Positions 1 through 10,841 of a DNA stretch of 35,228 bases are shown here, piece by piece. The position numbers and the translations under genes were made by a program. The stretch comes from an uncultured Microbacterium sp. (lineage in GTDB: Bacteria > Actinomycetota > Actinomycetes > Actinomycetales > Microbacteriaceae): positions 1 to 35,228 of the forward strand of contig CANNEP010000029.1 in assembly GCA_947503655.1 (NCBI GenBank), read 5' to 3'. Within the stretch, counting starts at the first letter, position 1; each line of letters opens with the position of its first letter. The notes below the pieces were generated by a model. It worked only from the letters and a program-made list of their open reading frames with translations, made no database searches and was not told the DNA's origin.

Positions 1-2
1 TA

Positions 3-68
3 TACGCAGGCACCGCCAACCCCACCATCCCCAACTTCGAAATCGAAGAATTCCTGCCAACTACTTGA
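3..68 (+). CDS. Possible C-terminal end of an upstream gene (partial)
   Basis: Frame 3 is open from the window edge to a TGA at 66-68 and would encode the tail ...NPTIPNFEIEEFLPTT. Its codons mostly end in C or G, as in the real genes here, which the other two frames do not match as well. It is too short to assign to a family. The 180 bases between it and hrpB are less GC-biased and look non-coding. Confidence 0.35.
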   Translation, partial: YAGTANPTIPNFEIEEFLPTT

Positions 69-249
69 CGCGGGACAAAACGTACGGCGCGCATGATTTG
101 CTCCTTGTTTTGAGCCCGCTGTTTTGTGTGTTGCGGGGTCTACTTCAAGGCTATGCCTGGGTTGTTGGTGACGGGCGGGATTCAGCAGGGAATATTCGGG
201 TGAATGGCAGACAGGTTCTCGTAATGACGGGGCAGGGGAAGATGGATAA

Positions 250-2784
250 GTGACCGCCACCTTTGACCTCGCCACCATCGGGCGCGGGTTGGCGTTCAAC
301 GACGCCCTCGGTGGTGTGACCACGGCGCTCGACGCAACAAACGCAATCGTGATCACGGCCGCACCCGGAACGGGAAAGACCACCCTCGTTCCGCCGCTCG
401 TCGCCAACCGCGTTGAGGGACGCGTCATAGTCACCCAGCCGCGACGGGTGGCAGCCCGCGCTGCAGCGCGCCGTCTCGCGAGCCTCGACAACTCAAACCT
501 CGGCGACCGCGTGGGCTTCACGGTGCGCGGCGAGCGTTCGATGAGTGATGCCACGCGAATCGAAATGTTGACGCCCGGCGTTCTGTTGCGACGGCTCATG
601 GATGACCCCGGACTTGCCGACGTGGGCGCCGTCATTCTGGATGAGGTTCACGAGCGCGCCATCGACACCGACCTGCTCATCGGGTTGCTGGGCGAAGTGC
701 GACAGCTCCGTGACGACATCGTCGTGATCGCCATGTCGGCGACCGTCGATGCCGAACGGTTCGCGGCTGTTCTCGGCGAGTCCGGACCGGCACCGATCGT
801 GTCGCACGAGTCGGTCGCGCATCCGCTCGACGTCCGTTGGGCGCCACCCGCGGTCGACCGCATGGATGCGCGAGGTGTGACTCCCGGCTTCTTGCGCCAC
901 GTTGCGCAGGTCGCCGCAGACGCGCACCGCCGCGAACCAACCACCGACATCTTGGTTTTCGCCCCGGGTGCACGTGAAGTGAGCGTGATCGCGCGGCACC
1001 TGCGCGACGATGTGCGTGACGCCGACGTGCTCGAGCTGCATGGTCAGGCACCGCCGCGTGAGCAGGATCGCGCGGTTTCAGAGCGCGGCGCCGGGCAGCC
1101 GACGCGGATCATCGTGGCGACATCGATCGCTGAGTCGTCGCTCACGGTTCCGGGCGTGAGCATCGTCGTGGACTCGTGTTTGTCGCGGGTGCCGATGTAC
1201 GATTCAGGCCGCGGAATGTCGGGGCTCGTCACCGTCTCAACGCCGCGAGCATCTGCTGTGCAGCGCGCCGGCCGCGCCGCCCGTCTCGGGCCGGGAACCG
1301 TGTTCCGTTGTGTTGACGAACGCACGTTCGTTGCCGCACCCGCGTTCGCTGCCCCCGAGATCTTCTCCGCCGACCTCACTGACGCTGCGCTTCTGCTGGC
1401 CTGCTGGGGTGCCCCGCGCGGTGAAGGTTTACGCCTACCCGACGCGCTACCGACCATCGCGGTGGCGCGGGCCGAGGCCGCACTCCAGAGCCTGGGTGCC
1501 ATTGATGCCGAGGGGCGAGCGACGCCGCTCGGTCGCAAGCTCGCTCGCCTGCCCGCTGACCCGCGGCTGGCGCGCGCGTTGCTCGATGGGGCCGAGCTTG
1601 TGGGCTCACGAGTCGCTGCCGAGGTCGTTGCCGCGGTGAACGACGACATTCGCGCCGATGACGCTGATCTCGACGTCACCCTGCGGATGCTGCGCGATGG
1701 CAGACACCCGCAGCATCGTGCCTGGAGCCGTGAAGTCGATCGCTTCACCCGCCTTGCGGGCCGAGCCACAGGTTCCGCCCGCCCTGATTCCGTCGGCCTG
1801 ATTGTTGCCCTCGCTTTTCCCGATCGCATCGCGCATCGTGTTTCTGACGGGGTATTTCAGTTGGCATCCGGAACCAGGGCTGGGGTCGCCGGGGAGCTGG
1901 CGGGTGCCGAATGGCTGGCCATCGCAGACATCACGCGGGCAACGAGTCGAGTCGCTGCCGGAACGGGTGCGGTGATCCGTGCCGCCGCCGCACTCGACGA
2001 AGAGTCTGTGCTGATTGCCGCGAAGCATATGATGACGGATCGGATCGAAGCGACGTTCGCTGACGGTCGCGTAATTGCGCGGCGCGAGAAGCGCGTGGGC
2101 GCGATCGTGCGTTCATCGGTTCCGGTTTCTGTGAAAGCCGGCGCCGAAGCGGAAGCCGCCGTGCGTCGCGCGCTCCAGGCTGACGGGCTTGACCTGTTCG
2201 AGTGGTCGGCGAGTGCGGTGGCGCTGCGGTCGCGTCTCGCGTTGTTGCATCGGGTGATCGGCGAACCTTGGCCATCGATGTCAGACGAAGCATTGCTTGC
2301 GCGGTTGGATGACTGGCTGGCACCCGAGATGTCCGCGCTCGCGGCAGGTCGATCGGTGTCGAAGATCGACCTGGCTACGGCCCTGCGACGGTTGTTGCCG
2401 TGGCCTGAGGCTGTCGCCTTTGACGAGCTCGCGCCGGAGCGCCTGCGCGTGGCGAGCGGCGCGATGATTCGCGTGACGTACTCGCCGCATGACGATGTCG
2501 ACGCGTCGGCAGTTGTCGCGGCGAAGCTGCAGGAGTGCTTTGGAATGCTGGAATCTCCGCGGGTCGCTGGCGGGCGGGTTCCGGTCGTCTTCCACTTGCT
2601 GTCTCCCGGCGGTCATCCGCTGGCTGTGACGTCTGACCTCGCGTCATTCTGGGCGGGGCCGTATGCGCAGGTTCGAGCCGAGACGCGTGGCCGGTACCTG
2701 AAGCACCCGTGGCCCGAAGACCCGTACACCGCTGTCGCTACGGCGAAGACTAACCGGAGGCTGGCGGCGGAGAGGGGTGAATGA
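250..2784 (+). CDS. hrpB: ATP-dependent helicase HrpB (DEAH-box, SF2)
   Basis: An 844-residue DEAH/RHA-type superfamily 2 helicase, the normal length for HrpB. Motif I (Walker A) is AAPGTGKTT at residues 37-45, motif II is DEVH at 131-134, motif III is SATV near 163, and motif VI is QRAGRAAR near 338. The C-terminal half (about 480-844) fits the HrpB-specific region, ending in GRYLKHPWPEDP, which is typical of the family. The start is GTG, preceded by a purine-rich AGGGGAAG. HrpB proteins are presumed RNA helicases; their physiological substrate in actinobacteria is not established. The gene stands alone: the next gene is on the other strand and no partner is visible upstream. Family assignment is firm; cellular role is inference. 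Confidence 0.93.
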   Translation: MTATFDLATIGRGLAFNDALGGVTTALDATNAIVITAAPGTGKTTLVPPLVANRVEGRVIVTQPRRVAARAAARRLASLDNSNLGDRVGFTVRGERSMSDATRIEMLTPGVLLRRLMDDPGLADVGAVILDEVHERAIDTDLLIGLLGEVRQLRDDIVVIAMSATVDAERFAAVLGESGPAPIVSHESVAHPLDVRWAPPAVDRMDARGVTPGFLRHVAQVAADAHRREPTTDILVFAPGAREVSVIARHLRDDVRDADVLELHGQAPPREQDRAVSERGAGQPTRIIVATSIAESSLTVPGVSIVVDSCLSRVPMYDSGRGMSGLVTVSTPRASAVQRAGRAARLGPGTVFRCVDERTFVAAPAFAAPEIFSADLTDAALLLACWGAPRGEGLRLPDALPTIAVARAEAALQSLGAIDAEGRATPLGRKLARLPADPRLARALLDGAELVGSRVAAEVVAAVNDDIRADDADLDVTLRMLRDGRHPQHRAWSREVDRFTRLAGRATGSARPDSVGLIVALAFPDRIAHRVSDGVFQLASGTRAGVAGELAGAEWLAIADITRATSRVAAGTGAVIRAAAALDEESVLIAAKHMMTDRIEATFADGRVIARREKRVGAIVRSSVPVSVKAGAEAEAAVRRALQADGLDLFEWSASAVALRSRLALLHRVIGEPWPSMSDEALLARLDDWLAPEMSALAAGRSVSKIDLATALRRLLPWPEAVAFDELAPERLRVASGAMIRVTYSPHDDVDASAVVAAKLQECFGMLESPRVAGGRVPVVFHLLSPGGHPLAVTSDLASFWAGPYAQVRAETRGRYLKHPWPEDPYTAVATAKTNRRLAAERGE

Positions 2785-2877
2785 GCGGGGTCGAGATCCT
2801 CTCGGCTCTTGTTTCGTTGCTACTAAAGCGCCTCAATCGCGGACGTGATGTGATGGTGCGTGACAGCCCGGATCGAC

Positions 2878-3183
2878 TCAGTGCTCGCGTGGCACTCTCA
2901 CTCGAATGGGAAGCGCCTCGTCGGCCATGAGGCGACCTCGGTCGGTTTCGTACGGGTCTGTAGCGGTGACCACCTCGTTCATGAGCCCGAGGACGCGGAG
3001 AACGCTCAGCGTGATCTCTAAAGAAGCGCCGTCGCCCCGCTCCAGTTTGCTGATGGTGGGCGGTGTGGTTCCCGCCCGCTCGGCAACCATCTTCGCGGTC
3101 AGGCCGAGTAGCTTGCGCTGCGTCGCCATGTTTTGGCCGATAGTGCGCAATGCACGCTTTACTGGGAGCGGAGTGGACTTCAT
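2878..3183 (-). CDS. XRE-family (HipB-like) DNA-binding regulator, orphan
   Basis: A 101-residue protein with a lambda-repressor-type helix-turn-helix (LTAKMVAERAGTTPPTISKL, roughly residues 28-47). The following helical region, containing LGLMNEVVTATDPYETDRG, resembles HipB-like antitoxins of actinobacteria. The ATG at 3183 is chosen because a TACAAT box lies exactly 6 nt upstream, implying a leaderless transcript; a longer TTG start at 3201 is in frame but would lie inside the promoter. HipB homologues are normally followed by hipA, a kinase toxin. Here only about 90 bp remain before the convergent hrpB end and contain no hipA. It may be a solitary autoregulator or a leftover of a lost toxin-antitoxin pair. 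The DNA-binding class is clear; the HipB link is inference. Confidence 0.85.
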   Translation of the reverse strand: MKSTPLPVKRALRTIGQNMATQRKLLGLTAKMVAERAGTTPPTISKLERGDGASLEITLSVLRVLGLMNEVVTATDPYETDRGRLMADEALPIRVRVPREH

Positions 3184-3189
3184 CTTCCT

Positions 3190-3218
3190 ATTGTAAGGCA
3201 ACCAATTCTTTATCTAAA
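3190..3218 (-). promoter_or_regulatory. Promoter of the XRE gene (leaderless)
   Basis: On the minus strand TTTAGA (-35) and TACAAT (-10) are separated by 17 nt. The -10 box ends 6 nt before the ATG at 3183, so transcription should begin at or next to the start codon. The box sits in an AT-rich island unlike the surrounding sequence. Confidence 0.65.
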
Positions 3219-3234
3219 AAGCCTTTCAATAAAG
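3208..3234. promoter_or_regulatory. Candidate XRE operator (imperfect palindrome)
   Basis: CTTTAT and ATAAAG form the outer arms of a 27-nt imperfect dyad that covers the -35 box of the XRE promoter. An AAAGCTTT palindrome (3231-3238) overlaps its end. The position suits autorepression by the XRE protein; this is inferred from placement only. Confidence 0.45.
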
Positions 3235-3279
3235 CTTTAAACATCTAAGCTCGGGTGACGCAGAACTGAGCTCACATTC

Positions 3280-3312
3280 AAATTCCCACTTGCGGGATCT
3301 AAGTGGGAATTT
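3280..3312. repeat. Perfect 12-bp inverted repeat between icd and the XRE gene
   Basis: AAATTCCCACTT (3280-3291) and AAGTGGGAATTT (3301-3312) are exact reverse complements around a 9-nt loop. No T-tract follows on either strand and icd already has its own hairpin at 3346-3377, so a regulator site is as likely as a second terminator. Confidence 0.6.
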
Positions 3313-3345
3313 GCGGGGGGTAAATCCCCACGAATCGATGCAAAC

Positions 3346-3377
3346 GGCCCGGCCGAATCCGAAGATCCGACCGGGCC
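3346..3377 (-). terminator. Rho-independent-type terminator of icd
   Basis: On the minus strand GGCCCGG pairs with CCGGGCC, and the stem continues inward with G-U pairs to a short loop, giving about 13 pairs. It lies about 20 nt after the icd stop codon. The following U-tract is weak (GTTTG), as is common in high-GC actinobacteria. Confidence 0.7.
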
Positions 3378-3399
3378 ACCCCGTTACTAAGCGAAACGC

Positions 3400-5661
<2,262 letters not shown>

Positions 5662-5781
5662 TACCTGAGTGGGCGTGTTGCCCAGGAATCAGCTTAGTTC
5701 AGGGGTAGGGGTTGTGCGAGGTGGTGGTAGGGCGGAACCATGACTGCGGAGACAGATGCCCATAGGAGGGTGCGGCGCCCG

Positions 5782-5808
5782 TTGCGGAGTATGAGAACGC
5801 GCTAATGT
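5782..5808 (+). promoter_or_regulatory. Possible promoter of the HsdR-N-type gene
   Basis: TTGCGG and TAATGT are separated by 15 nt, shorter than ideal. The -10 box is good. Transcription would start near 5815, leaving a ~30-nt leader with an AAAGGAG site before the TTG at 5845. Confidence 0.4.
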
Positions 5809-5844
5809 GGGCCGGAAGTGCGACCCGCTAGCAAAGGAGCAGCT

Positions 5845-6936
5845 TTGGACTTCCGTGATCGACTCGAAGCCCTTGCAACCAAGGTTCAGAACCAGGCAAG
5901 TGCCATTGGTACCGAAGAAGCAACAAAGAACGCATTCATCATGCCGTTCATCTCCTCGATTTTGGGGTACGACGTGTTCGACCCGATGGAGGTTGTGCCT
6001 GAGTTCACCGCTGACGTCGGCACCAAGCGTGGCGAAAAGATCGACTACGCGATCATGCGCGGTGGTGAAGTTCAGATTCTCATCGAGTGCAAGGCATCGA
6101 TGGGCGTTCTTAAGGTTGAACACGCGTCCCAGCTGTTCCGCTATTTCGCCACTACGAACTCGCGGCTGGCTGTGCTTACCAACGGAGTCGTGTGGCAGTT
6201 TTACACAGACCTGGACGCGCCAAACATCATGGACTCCAAGCCGTTCCTCGTGCTGGATCTTCTCGACATCGACGAGACGTTGGTTCCTGAAATTCAGAAG
6301 CTGAGCAAGGACGCGTTCGACCTTGACTCGATTATTAACGCGGCGGGTGAACTGAAGTACGTCGGTGCAATCAAGCGTCAAATCGCTGCGCAATTCCGCG
6401 AGCCGAGCGAAGACTGGATCAAGTTCTTTGCTTCTCGCGTGTACGACGGCATGATCACGGCGAAGGTTCGGGAACAGTTCACTGCACTCGTCACGAAGGC
6501 GTCCAAGCAGTTCCTCACCGAACAAGTCAATGATCGCCTCAAGACGGCATTGGGTGCCGGAGCATCGGCTCCAGTAGTTGACGATGACCCTTCAGCTGCG
6601 ATCGCAAGTGAACCGATTGTCGAGCAGGACCTTGACCGCGACACCGAGATCGAGACAACCCTTGAAGAGCTCGAGGGGTACCAGATCGTAAAGGCTATCG
6701 CCTGCGCCGAGGTGAAGCCGCAGCGCATCTCGCAGCGCGACCAGAAGTCGTACTTCGGTGTGCTGCTCGATGACAACAACCGTAAGCCGATTGCACGCCT
6801 GCACTTCAACGCGAAGCAGAAGTACCTGGGCCTCCTTGACGAAGACAAAGTGGAGACGCGCCACCCGATTGACTCACTCGATGACATCTACGCGTATGCA
6901 GATCAGATCCGTGACGCGGTAGTTCGCTACCGATAA
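5845..6936 (+). CDS. HsdR N-terminal-domain nuclease-like protein (COG4748 type)
   Basis: A 363-residue protein whose first half resembles the N-terminal nuclease domain of type I restriction subunit HsdR, without any helicase part. The PD-(D/E)xK core is visible as KID (D67) followed by LIECKAS (E81, K83), then HASQLFRYFATTNSRLAVLTNG, typical of this domain. The C-terminal third (about 265-363) is an uncharacterised domain. The start is TTG at 5845, with AAAGGAG 6 nt upstream; a GTG at 5818 is in frame but lacks a ribosome-binding site and lies near the predicted transcription start. No HsdM or HsdS is nearby, so this is not a complete type I system. A stand-alone nuclease in DNA defence or repair is an inference. 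A terminator separates it from the Nudix/helicase pair. Confidence 0.85.
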   Translation: MDFRDRLEALATKVQNQASAIGTEEATKNAFIMPFISSILGYDVFDPMEVVPEFTADVGTKRGEKIDYAIMRGGEVQILIECKASMGVLKVEHASQLFRYFATTNSRLAVLTNGVVWQFYTDLDAPNIMDSKPFLVLDLLDIDETLVPEIQKLSKDAFDLDSIINAAGELKYVGAIKRQIAAQFREPSEDWIKFFASRVYDGMITAKVREQFTALVTKASKQFLTEQVNDRLKTALGAGASAPVVDDDPSAAIASEPIVEQDLDRDTEIETTLEELEGYQIVKAIACAEVKPQRISQRDQKSYFGVLLDDNNRKPIARLHFNAKQKYLGLLDEDKVETRHPIDSLDDIYAYADQIRDAVVRYR

Positions 6937-6952
6937 GCGCGCTTCGTGGGAA

Positions 6953-6995
6953 GGTCTCGGTCGCTATCGTGCGGCCGAGGCCTCCTTTTGCTTTC
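6953..6995 (+). terminator. Rho-independent terminator after the HsdR-N-type gene
   Basis: GGTCTCGGTCGC pairs with GCGGCCGAGGCC (12 bp, two G-U pairs) around the loop TATCGT and is followed by the T-rich TCCTTTTGCTTTC. It isolates the nuclease gene from the Nudix operon. Confidence 0.8.
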
Positions 6996-7065
6996 GGCGC
7001 ATTCTTGCGGCCGGGCTCAGGCGTGAGGTCGGCGCCCTTCGGTACGCTGCTTGTGGGAGGCCATG

Positions 7066-7470
7066 GTGAAGAAGCAGATCAACGTTGTCGGTGCGGTAAT
7101 CGTTCGAGACGGTGAGGTGCTCTGTGCTCAACGTGGCCCGGGCGCGCTTGCCGGAATGTGGGAGTTCCCCGGCGGCAAGATCGAGGCAGGCGAGACTCCG
7201 CGCGAAGCGCTCGAGCGCGAGATTCGCGAAGAGTTGGAATGCGTCGTCTCCGTCGGCGAGCAGGTCCAAGTCACCGCACATGAGTACGACTTCGGCGTGG
7301 TGACGCTGACCACCTTCTACTGCGAACTTGTCGAAGGCGCTCCACGGCTGACAGAACACGCGTCCGTCGTATGGCTGAGCCCCGAGAGCCTGCACGAACT
7401 TGAGTGGGCTCCGGCAGACATCCCTGCCGTCGAGCAGATTCAACGAGACTTCGAATCCGTTGGAGCGTGA
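7066..7470 (+). CDS. Nudix hydrolase, MutT/8-oxo-dGTPase-like
   Basis: A 134-residue (deoxy)nucleoside triphosphate pyrophosphohydrolase. The Nudix box is complete in its catalytic part: G37, E43, R51-E52 and E55-E56 (GGKIEAGETPREALEREIRE); only the late glycine is replaced by E58. The preceding GMWEFPGG is the usual MutT signature. The start is GTG at 7066, because GGGAGG ends 5 nt before it; the ATG at 7063 would leave only 2 nt. A TACGCT -10 box at 7043-7048 puts the RNA start next to the Shine-Dalgarno site. The 3' end overlaps the start of the HKD-helicase gene by about 11 bp, so the two are probably translated together. The substrate may be oxidised dNTPs or a nucleotide made or damaged by the partner system. 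Confidence 0.9.
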   Translation: MKKQINVVGAVIVRDGEVLCAQRGPGALAGMWEFPGGKIEAGETPREALEREIREELECVVSVGEQVQVTAHEYDFGVVTLTTFYCELVEGAPRLTEHASVVWLSPESLHELEWAPADIPAVEQIQRDFESVGA

Positions 7471-10375
7471 CTTCGACTGGTCGAGCGACTTTGCCCTCGA
7501 CCTAGAGTTTGGGTTTGCGAACAAGACAGTCGCGGCTCCCAAAGCACGTGGCCCCCGACTCGTTGACAACTCTGACGACAACACGATGCTTCGCGCTCTT
7601 CGTGAGGAGCTCAAATCAGCATCGCAGTTCGTCTTCTCGGTGGCTTTCGTTTCGCCTGGCGCGATCTCACTTCTCAAACAGGAGTTCGTGTCGTTCAAGG
7701 GGAACGCAACGATCATCACGTCTGACTACTTGGGCTTCAACTCCCCGGGTGCGTTCCGTGAACTCTTGGCGTTGCGGAACCATGGGATCGACGTGCGACT
7801 GCATAACGCGGCTGCTTTTCACCCCAAGGGCTACATCTTCGAGCACGCTGACCGCGTGACGATGATCCTGGGCAGTTCGAACCTCACGAAGAGTGCCCTC
7901 GTCTCGAACCACGAATGGAACCTACGAGTCTCAGCGCTTGAAGGTAGTGACCTCGGAGATCAGATCGATCGATTGATTGATGGGCAGCTCTCGAATTCCG
8001 TTGAGCTCACCGAGGGCTGGGTTGACGAGTACGAGCGGGTCTACGTCGCGCCGCCTGCAAATCAGCGAACGCGAACCATTGTCGGCGCCGGGGATGAACG
8101 TATGCCAGACCCCGACCGGCCCCTGTCTCTCATCGCACCAAACCTGATGCAGGCCGAGGCGCTGGCCGAACTCGACGCCATACGTCGCGAGGGCAAAGAC
8201 AAAGCCATCGTCATCTCCGCCACCGGTACGGGTAAGACGATTCTCTCGGCGCTCGACGTGCGTGCCGTTGATCCCGATCGGTTTCTGTTCGTCGTGCACC
8301 GCGAACAGATCTTGGACAAAGCGATCCAGGAGTACCAGCGCGTGCTTGGTGCTCCGCTTTCCGACTTTGGCAAGATCAGTGGTTCCGAACGTGCGATCAA
8401 CGCGCGCTACGTGTTCGCGACGAGACAGTCGCTGTCGCGCGATGACGTGCTCGCCAGCTTTGACCCGCACGCTTTTGAGTACATCCTCATCGATGAGGCG
8501 CATGGCGCTGCATCAAGCTCGTACCGAAAGATTCTCGGCCACTTCCGTCCAACCTTCCTACTCGGCATGACGGCCACGCCGGAGCGCACCGATGGGGCCG
8601 ACCTTTTCGAGCTCTTCGACTACAACGTTGCCTACGAGATTCGCCTGAACCGCGCGCTCGAAGAGAACATGCTTGTTCCGTTCCACTACTTCGGTGTCGC
8701 GGACTACACGACGGATGATGGTGAGACGATCGGCGACGATTTCGCCGATCTCCCCAAGCTGCTGTCGAACGCACGAGTCTCTCACGTACTCTCTGCGCTC
8801 CAGACCTACGGACACAAGAGCGCGCCGGTGCGTGGCTTGATGTTCTGCCGGACAAAGGCTGAGGCGCACGGGCTTTCTGCCGTACTTAACAGGTCGAGCG
8901 TTGACGGAAAGGTGCTCCGTACGCAGGCCCTGACTGGCGACGATTCGATCGAAGCCCGCGAAGCCGCCGTTGCCCGCTTGGAATCGGGTGAACTCGACTA
9001 CATCCTGACCGTCGATATCTTCAATGAGGGCATCGACATCCCGTCGGTGAATCAGGTGGTCATGCTGCGCCAAACGCAGTCCGCGATCATCTTCGTGCAG
9101 CAACTCGGGCGCGGACTCCGCATCGCAAATGACAAGGAGTACCTTGTCGTCATCGACTTCATCGGCAACTACGCGAACAACTACCTCATCCCGATTGCCC
9201 TTTTCGGGGACCAGTCGCTCAACCGTGAATCGGTTCGCAAGAACCTCATCGCCGCGGAGGAGATTGGCGTAGTTTCTGGTCTTTCGAGTGTGCGCTTTGA
9301 TGAGATCTCGCAGCAGCGAGTATTGGCGTCTATCGCGACGGCAAAACTCGACAGCATGGTGAACCTACGATCCGCGCTGGAAAACATGCAGGCCCGACTC
9401 GGCCGAACTCCTCAGCTGCGAGACTTCCAGCGGTTCGAAGCAGCCGACCCCGTCGTGCTTGCCACCGTTCGCGGTAACTATCCGGAACTCGCATGGAAGC
9501 TGCTGAAAGAGCCCACCGGACTGTCTAGTGACGAGTGGGACGCATTGGCGCTGCTCTCGCAGGAGGTTCTCGCGGCGAAGCGTCCCCATGAGGCAATTGT
9601 GGTGCGAGAACTGTTAACGCATGGCACGCGCACAGCAGACCAGTTGAAGTCGGCTGTCGAATCGCAGGGCTTTGCCACATCTAGCGCGCAGATTGAAACG
9701 GCCGTACGGGCGCTTACGTTTGAGTTCTATACCGAGCAAGAACGCACCAAGTATCGAAATGAACTGGCGGAGCGCCACGGTAACGTGATCGTTGCCAGCG
9801 GCCCTCTTTCGGTGAACGTTGAACGGTCGAGGGCGTTCAAGAATGCCCTCGACGATTTGCTCGACACTGCGCTCGCCGTGGTGACGCAGCGGTACCGGGA
9901 CGACGTGCCTTTCGTGCCCGGCAAGCAGTACTCCCGCAAGGACGCATGTCGGCTGCTGTCTTGGAACAAGAATGTCTCGGCGACGATCTACGGCTACAAG
10001 GTTGATGCTGCGACCCGTACCTGCCCGATTTTCGTCACGCTCCACAAGAGCGATGAAGTTTCGGAAAGCACCGCGTATGGCGACGAGTTGCTGACCCGTT
10101 CGACGATGCGATGGTTCACGCGCAGTCGCCGCACGCTCCAGAGCGGTGAAGTTAAGAGCATCGTCAACAACGACGTCGATCTGCACATTTTCGTGAAGAA
10201 AGACGACGCCGAGGGTACTGACTTCTACTACCTGGGCAATGCGCGTTCAGAGGATGCTCGTGAGACGGTCATGCAAGGCGATACGCCGCACCCCGTTGTC
10301 GAGATGATCATGCGATTCGACGCGCCAATCGACGCTGCGCTGTTCGACTACTTCCAGCCGGTACTTACTGTGTAA
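7460..10375 (+). CDS. HKD-nuclease / SF2 helicase / DUF3427 fusion protein
   Basis: About 971 residues in three parts. The N-terminus (about 30-190) is a phospholipase-D/HKD-type nuclease domain: H121-P-K123 in FHPKGYIF, then MILGSSNLTKSAL. Next is an SF2 helicase: Walker A ATGTGKT at 254-260, DEAH at 345-348, GMTATPERTDG, and motif VI QQLGRGLR at 547-554. The C-terminus (about 800-971) matches the DUF3427 type, ending DAALFDYFQPVLTV. This architecture (COG3886 plus COG1061) is known but its function is not firmly established; defence or repair is the usual guess. The TTG at 7460 overlaps the Nudix stop by 11 bp; an in-frame TTG at 7400 would add 20 residues from inside the Nudix gene. The reading frame is intact with all helicase motifs present. 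Confidence 0.9.
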   Translation: MERDFDWSSDFALDLEFGFANKTVAAPKARGPRLVDNSDDNTMLRALREELKSASQFVFSVAFVSPGAISLLKQEFVSFKGNATIITSDYLGFNSPGAFRELLALRNHGIDVRLHNAAAFHPKGYIFEHADRVTMILGSSNLTKSALVSNHEWNLRVSALEGSDLGDQIDRLIDGQLSNSVELTEGWVDEYERVYVAPPANQRTRTIVGAGDERMPDPDRPLSLIAPNLMQAEALAELDAIRREGKDKAIVISATGTGKTILSALDVRAVDPDRFLFVVHREQILDKAIQEYQRVLGAPLSDFGKISGSERAINARYVFATRQSLSRDDVLASFDPHAFEYILIDEAHGAASSSYRKILGHFRPTFLLGMTATPERTDGADLFELFDYNVAYEIRLNRALEENMLVPFHYFGVADYTTDDGETIGDDFADLPKLLSNARVSHVLSALQTYGHKSAPVRGLMFCRTKAEAHGLSAVLNRSSVDGKVLRTQALTGDDSIEAREAAVARLESGELDYILTVDIFNEGIDIPSVNQVVMLRQTQSAIIFVQQLGRGLRIANDKEYLVVIDFIGNYANNYLIPIALFGDQSLNRESVRKNLIAAEEIGVVSGLSSVRFDEISQQRVLASIATAKLDSMVNLRSALENMQARLGRTPQLRDFQRFEAADPVVLATVRGNYPELAWKLLKEPTGLSSDEWDALALLSQEVLAAKRPHEAIVVRELLTHGTRTADQLKSAVESQGFATSSAQIETAVRALTFEFYTEQERTKYRNELAERHGNVIVASGPLSVNVERSRAFKNALDDLLDTALAVVTQRYRDDVPFVPGKQYSRKDACRLLSWNKNVSATIYGYKVDAATRTCPIFVTLHKSDEVSESTAYGDELLTRSTMRWFTRSRRTLQSGEVKSIVNNDVDLHIFVKKDDAEGTDFYYLGNARSEDARETVMQGDTPHPVVEMIMRFDAPIDAALFDYFQPVLTV

Positions 10376-10388
10376 TCTTCGCAATCGG

Positions 10389-10841
10389 TCAGCCACCGAT
10401 GGTGGGTCCGTCCCCAAGTTTCAGTTCGTAGCTGGTCTTGTCATCCGTAATCCTGATCGGCTCCGAACGCTGGTACTCCCTTTGCCACGATGGCATCTTC
10501 GAGACCCTGTTTGAAGCGTCCATCCATTGAACTTGCACGGTGTCACCTGGCCGGATAGGGCCGACAGATGCGTCATCGTGCGGAGCAAGATCTCGATCGT
10601 ATGGGTTCCCCGTTCGGTGGTGACCATCTGCCCCGACGATGTTCAGCGACACTTTGACCATATGTCGCTTCGACAGGTTTTGGAGGCGGTAGTCCTGGGC
10701 GCCAACCGATGTAAGACGAAGTGGATAGTCCTTCTTTCGTCGATTCGCTCTCCAAGTCTTGTACGCCTCCAGCCCCACGAAAGTCAGGACAGTAACCAGT
10801 ATCGGCGCCCCAACCGACTCCAACCAGAACTCTTGATCCAC
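10389..10841 (-). CDS. Hypothetical single-pass membrane protein
   Basis: About 150 residues, no family recognised. One hydrophobic segment near the N-terminus (GAPILVTVLTFVGLEAY, about 11-27) is followed by the basic stretch RANRRKK, so the rest is probably cytoplasmic. The soluble part is predicted to be beta-rich (YRLQNLSKRHMVKVSLNIVG, RPGDTVQVQW, EPIRITDD). The GTG at 10841 is chosen because TAGTGT lies exactly 6 nt before it; the in-frame GTG at 10847 directly abuts that box. It is convergent with the HKD-helicase gene, 13 bp apart, so not in its operon. The protein could be an unrelated orphan. Confidence 0.65.
   Translation of the reverse strand: MDQEFWLESVGAPILVTVLTFVGLEAYKTWRANRRKKDYPLRLTSVGAQDYRLQNLSKRHMVKVSLNIVGADGHHRTGNPYDRDLAPHDDASVGPIRPGDTVQVQWMDASNRVSKMPSWQREYQRSEPIRITDDKTSYELKLGDGPTIGG

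Noticed and set aside
65..253. 62-codon frame overlapping the hrpB start by GTGA
   Set aside because: The overlap looks like coupling, but codon composition is unlike the neighbours and there is no ribosome site.
2785..2877. Search for a hipA remnant next to the XRE gene
   Set aside because: Only 90 bp, no HipA-like frame on either strand.
10376..10388. Possible operon of the membrane protein with the HKD-helicase
   Set aside because: The genes are convergent, so they cannot share a transcript.
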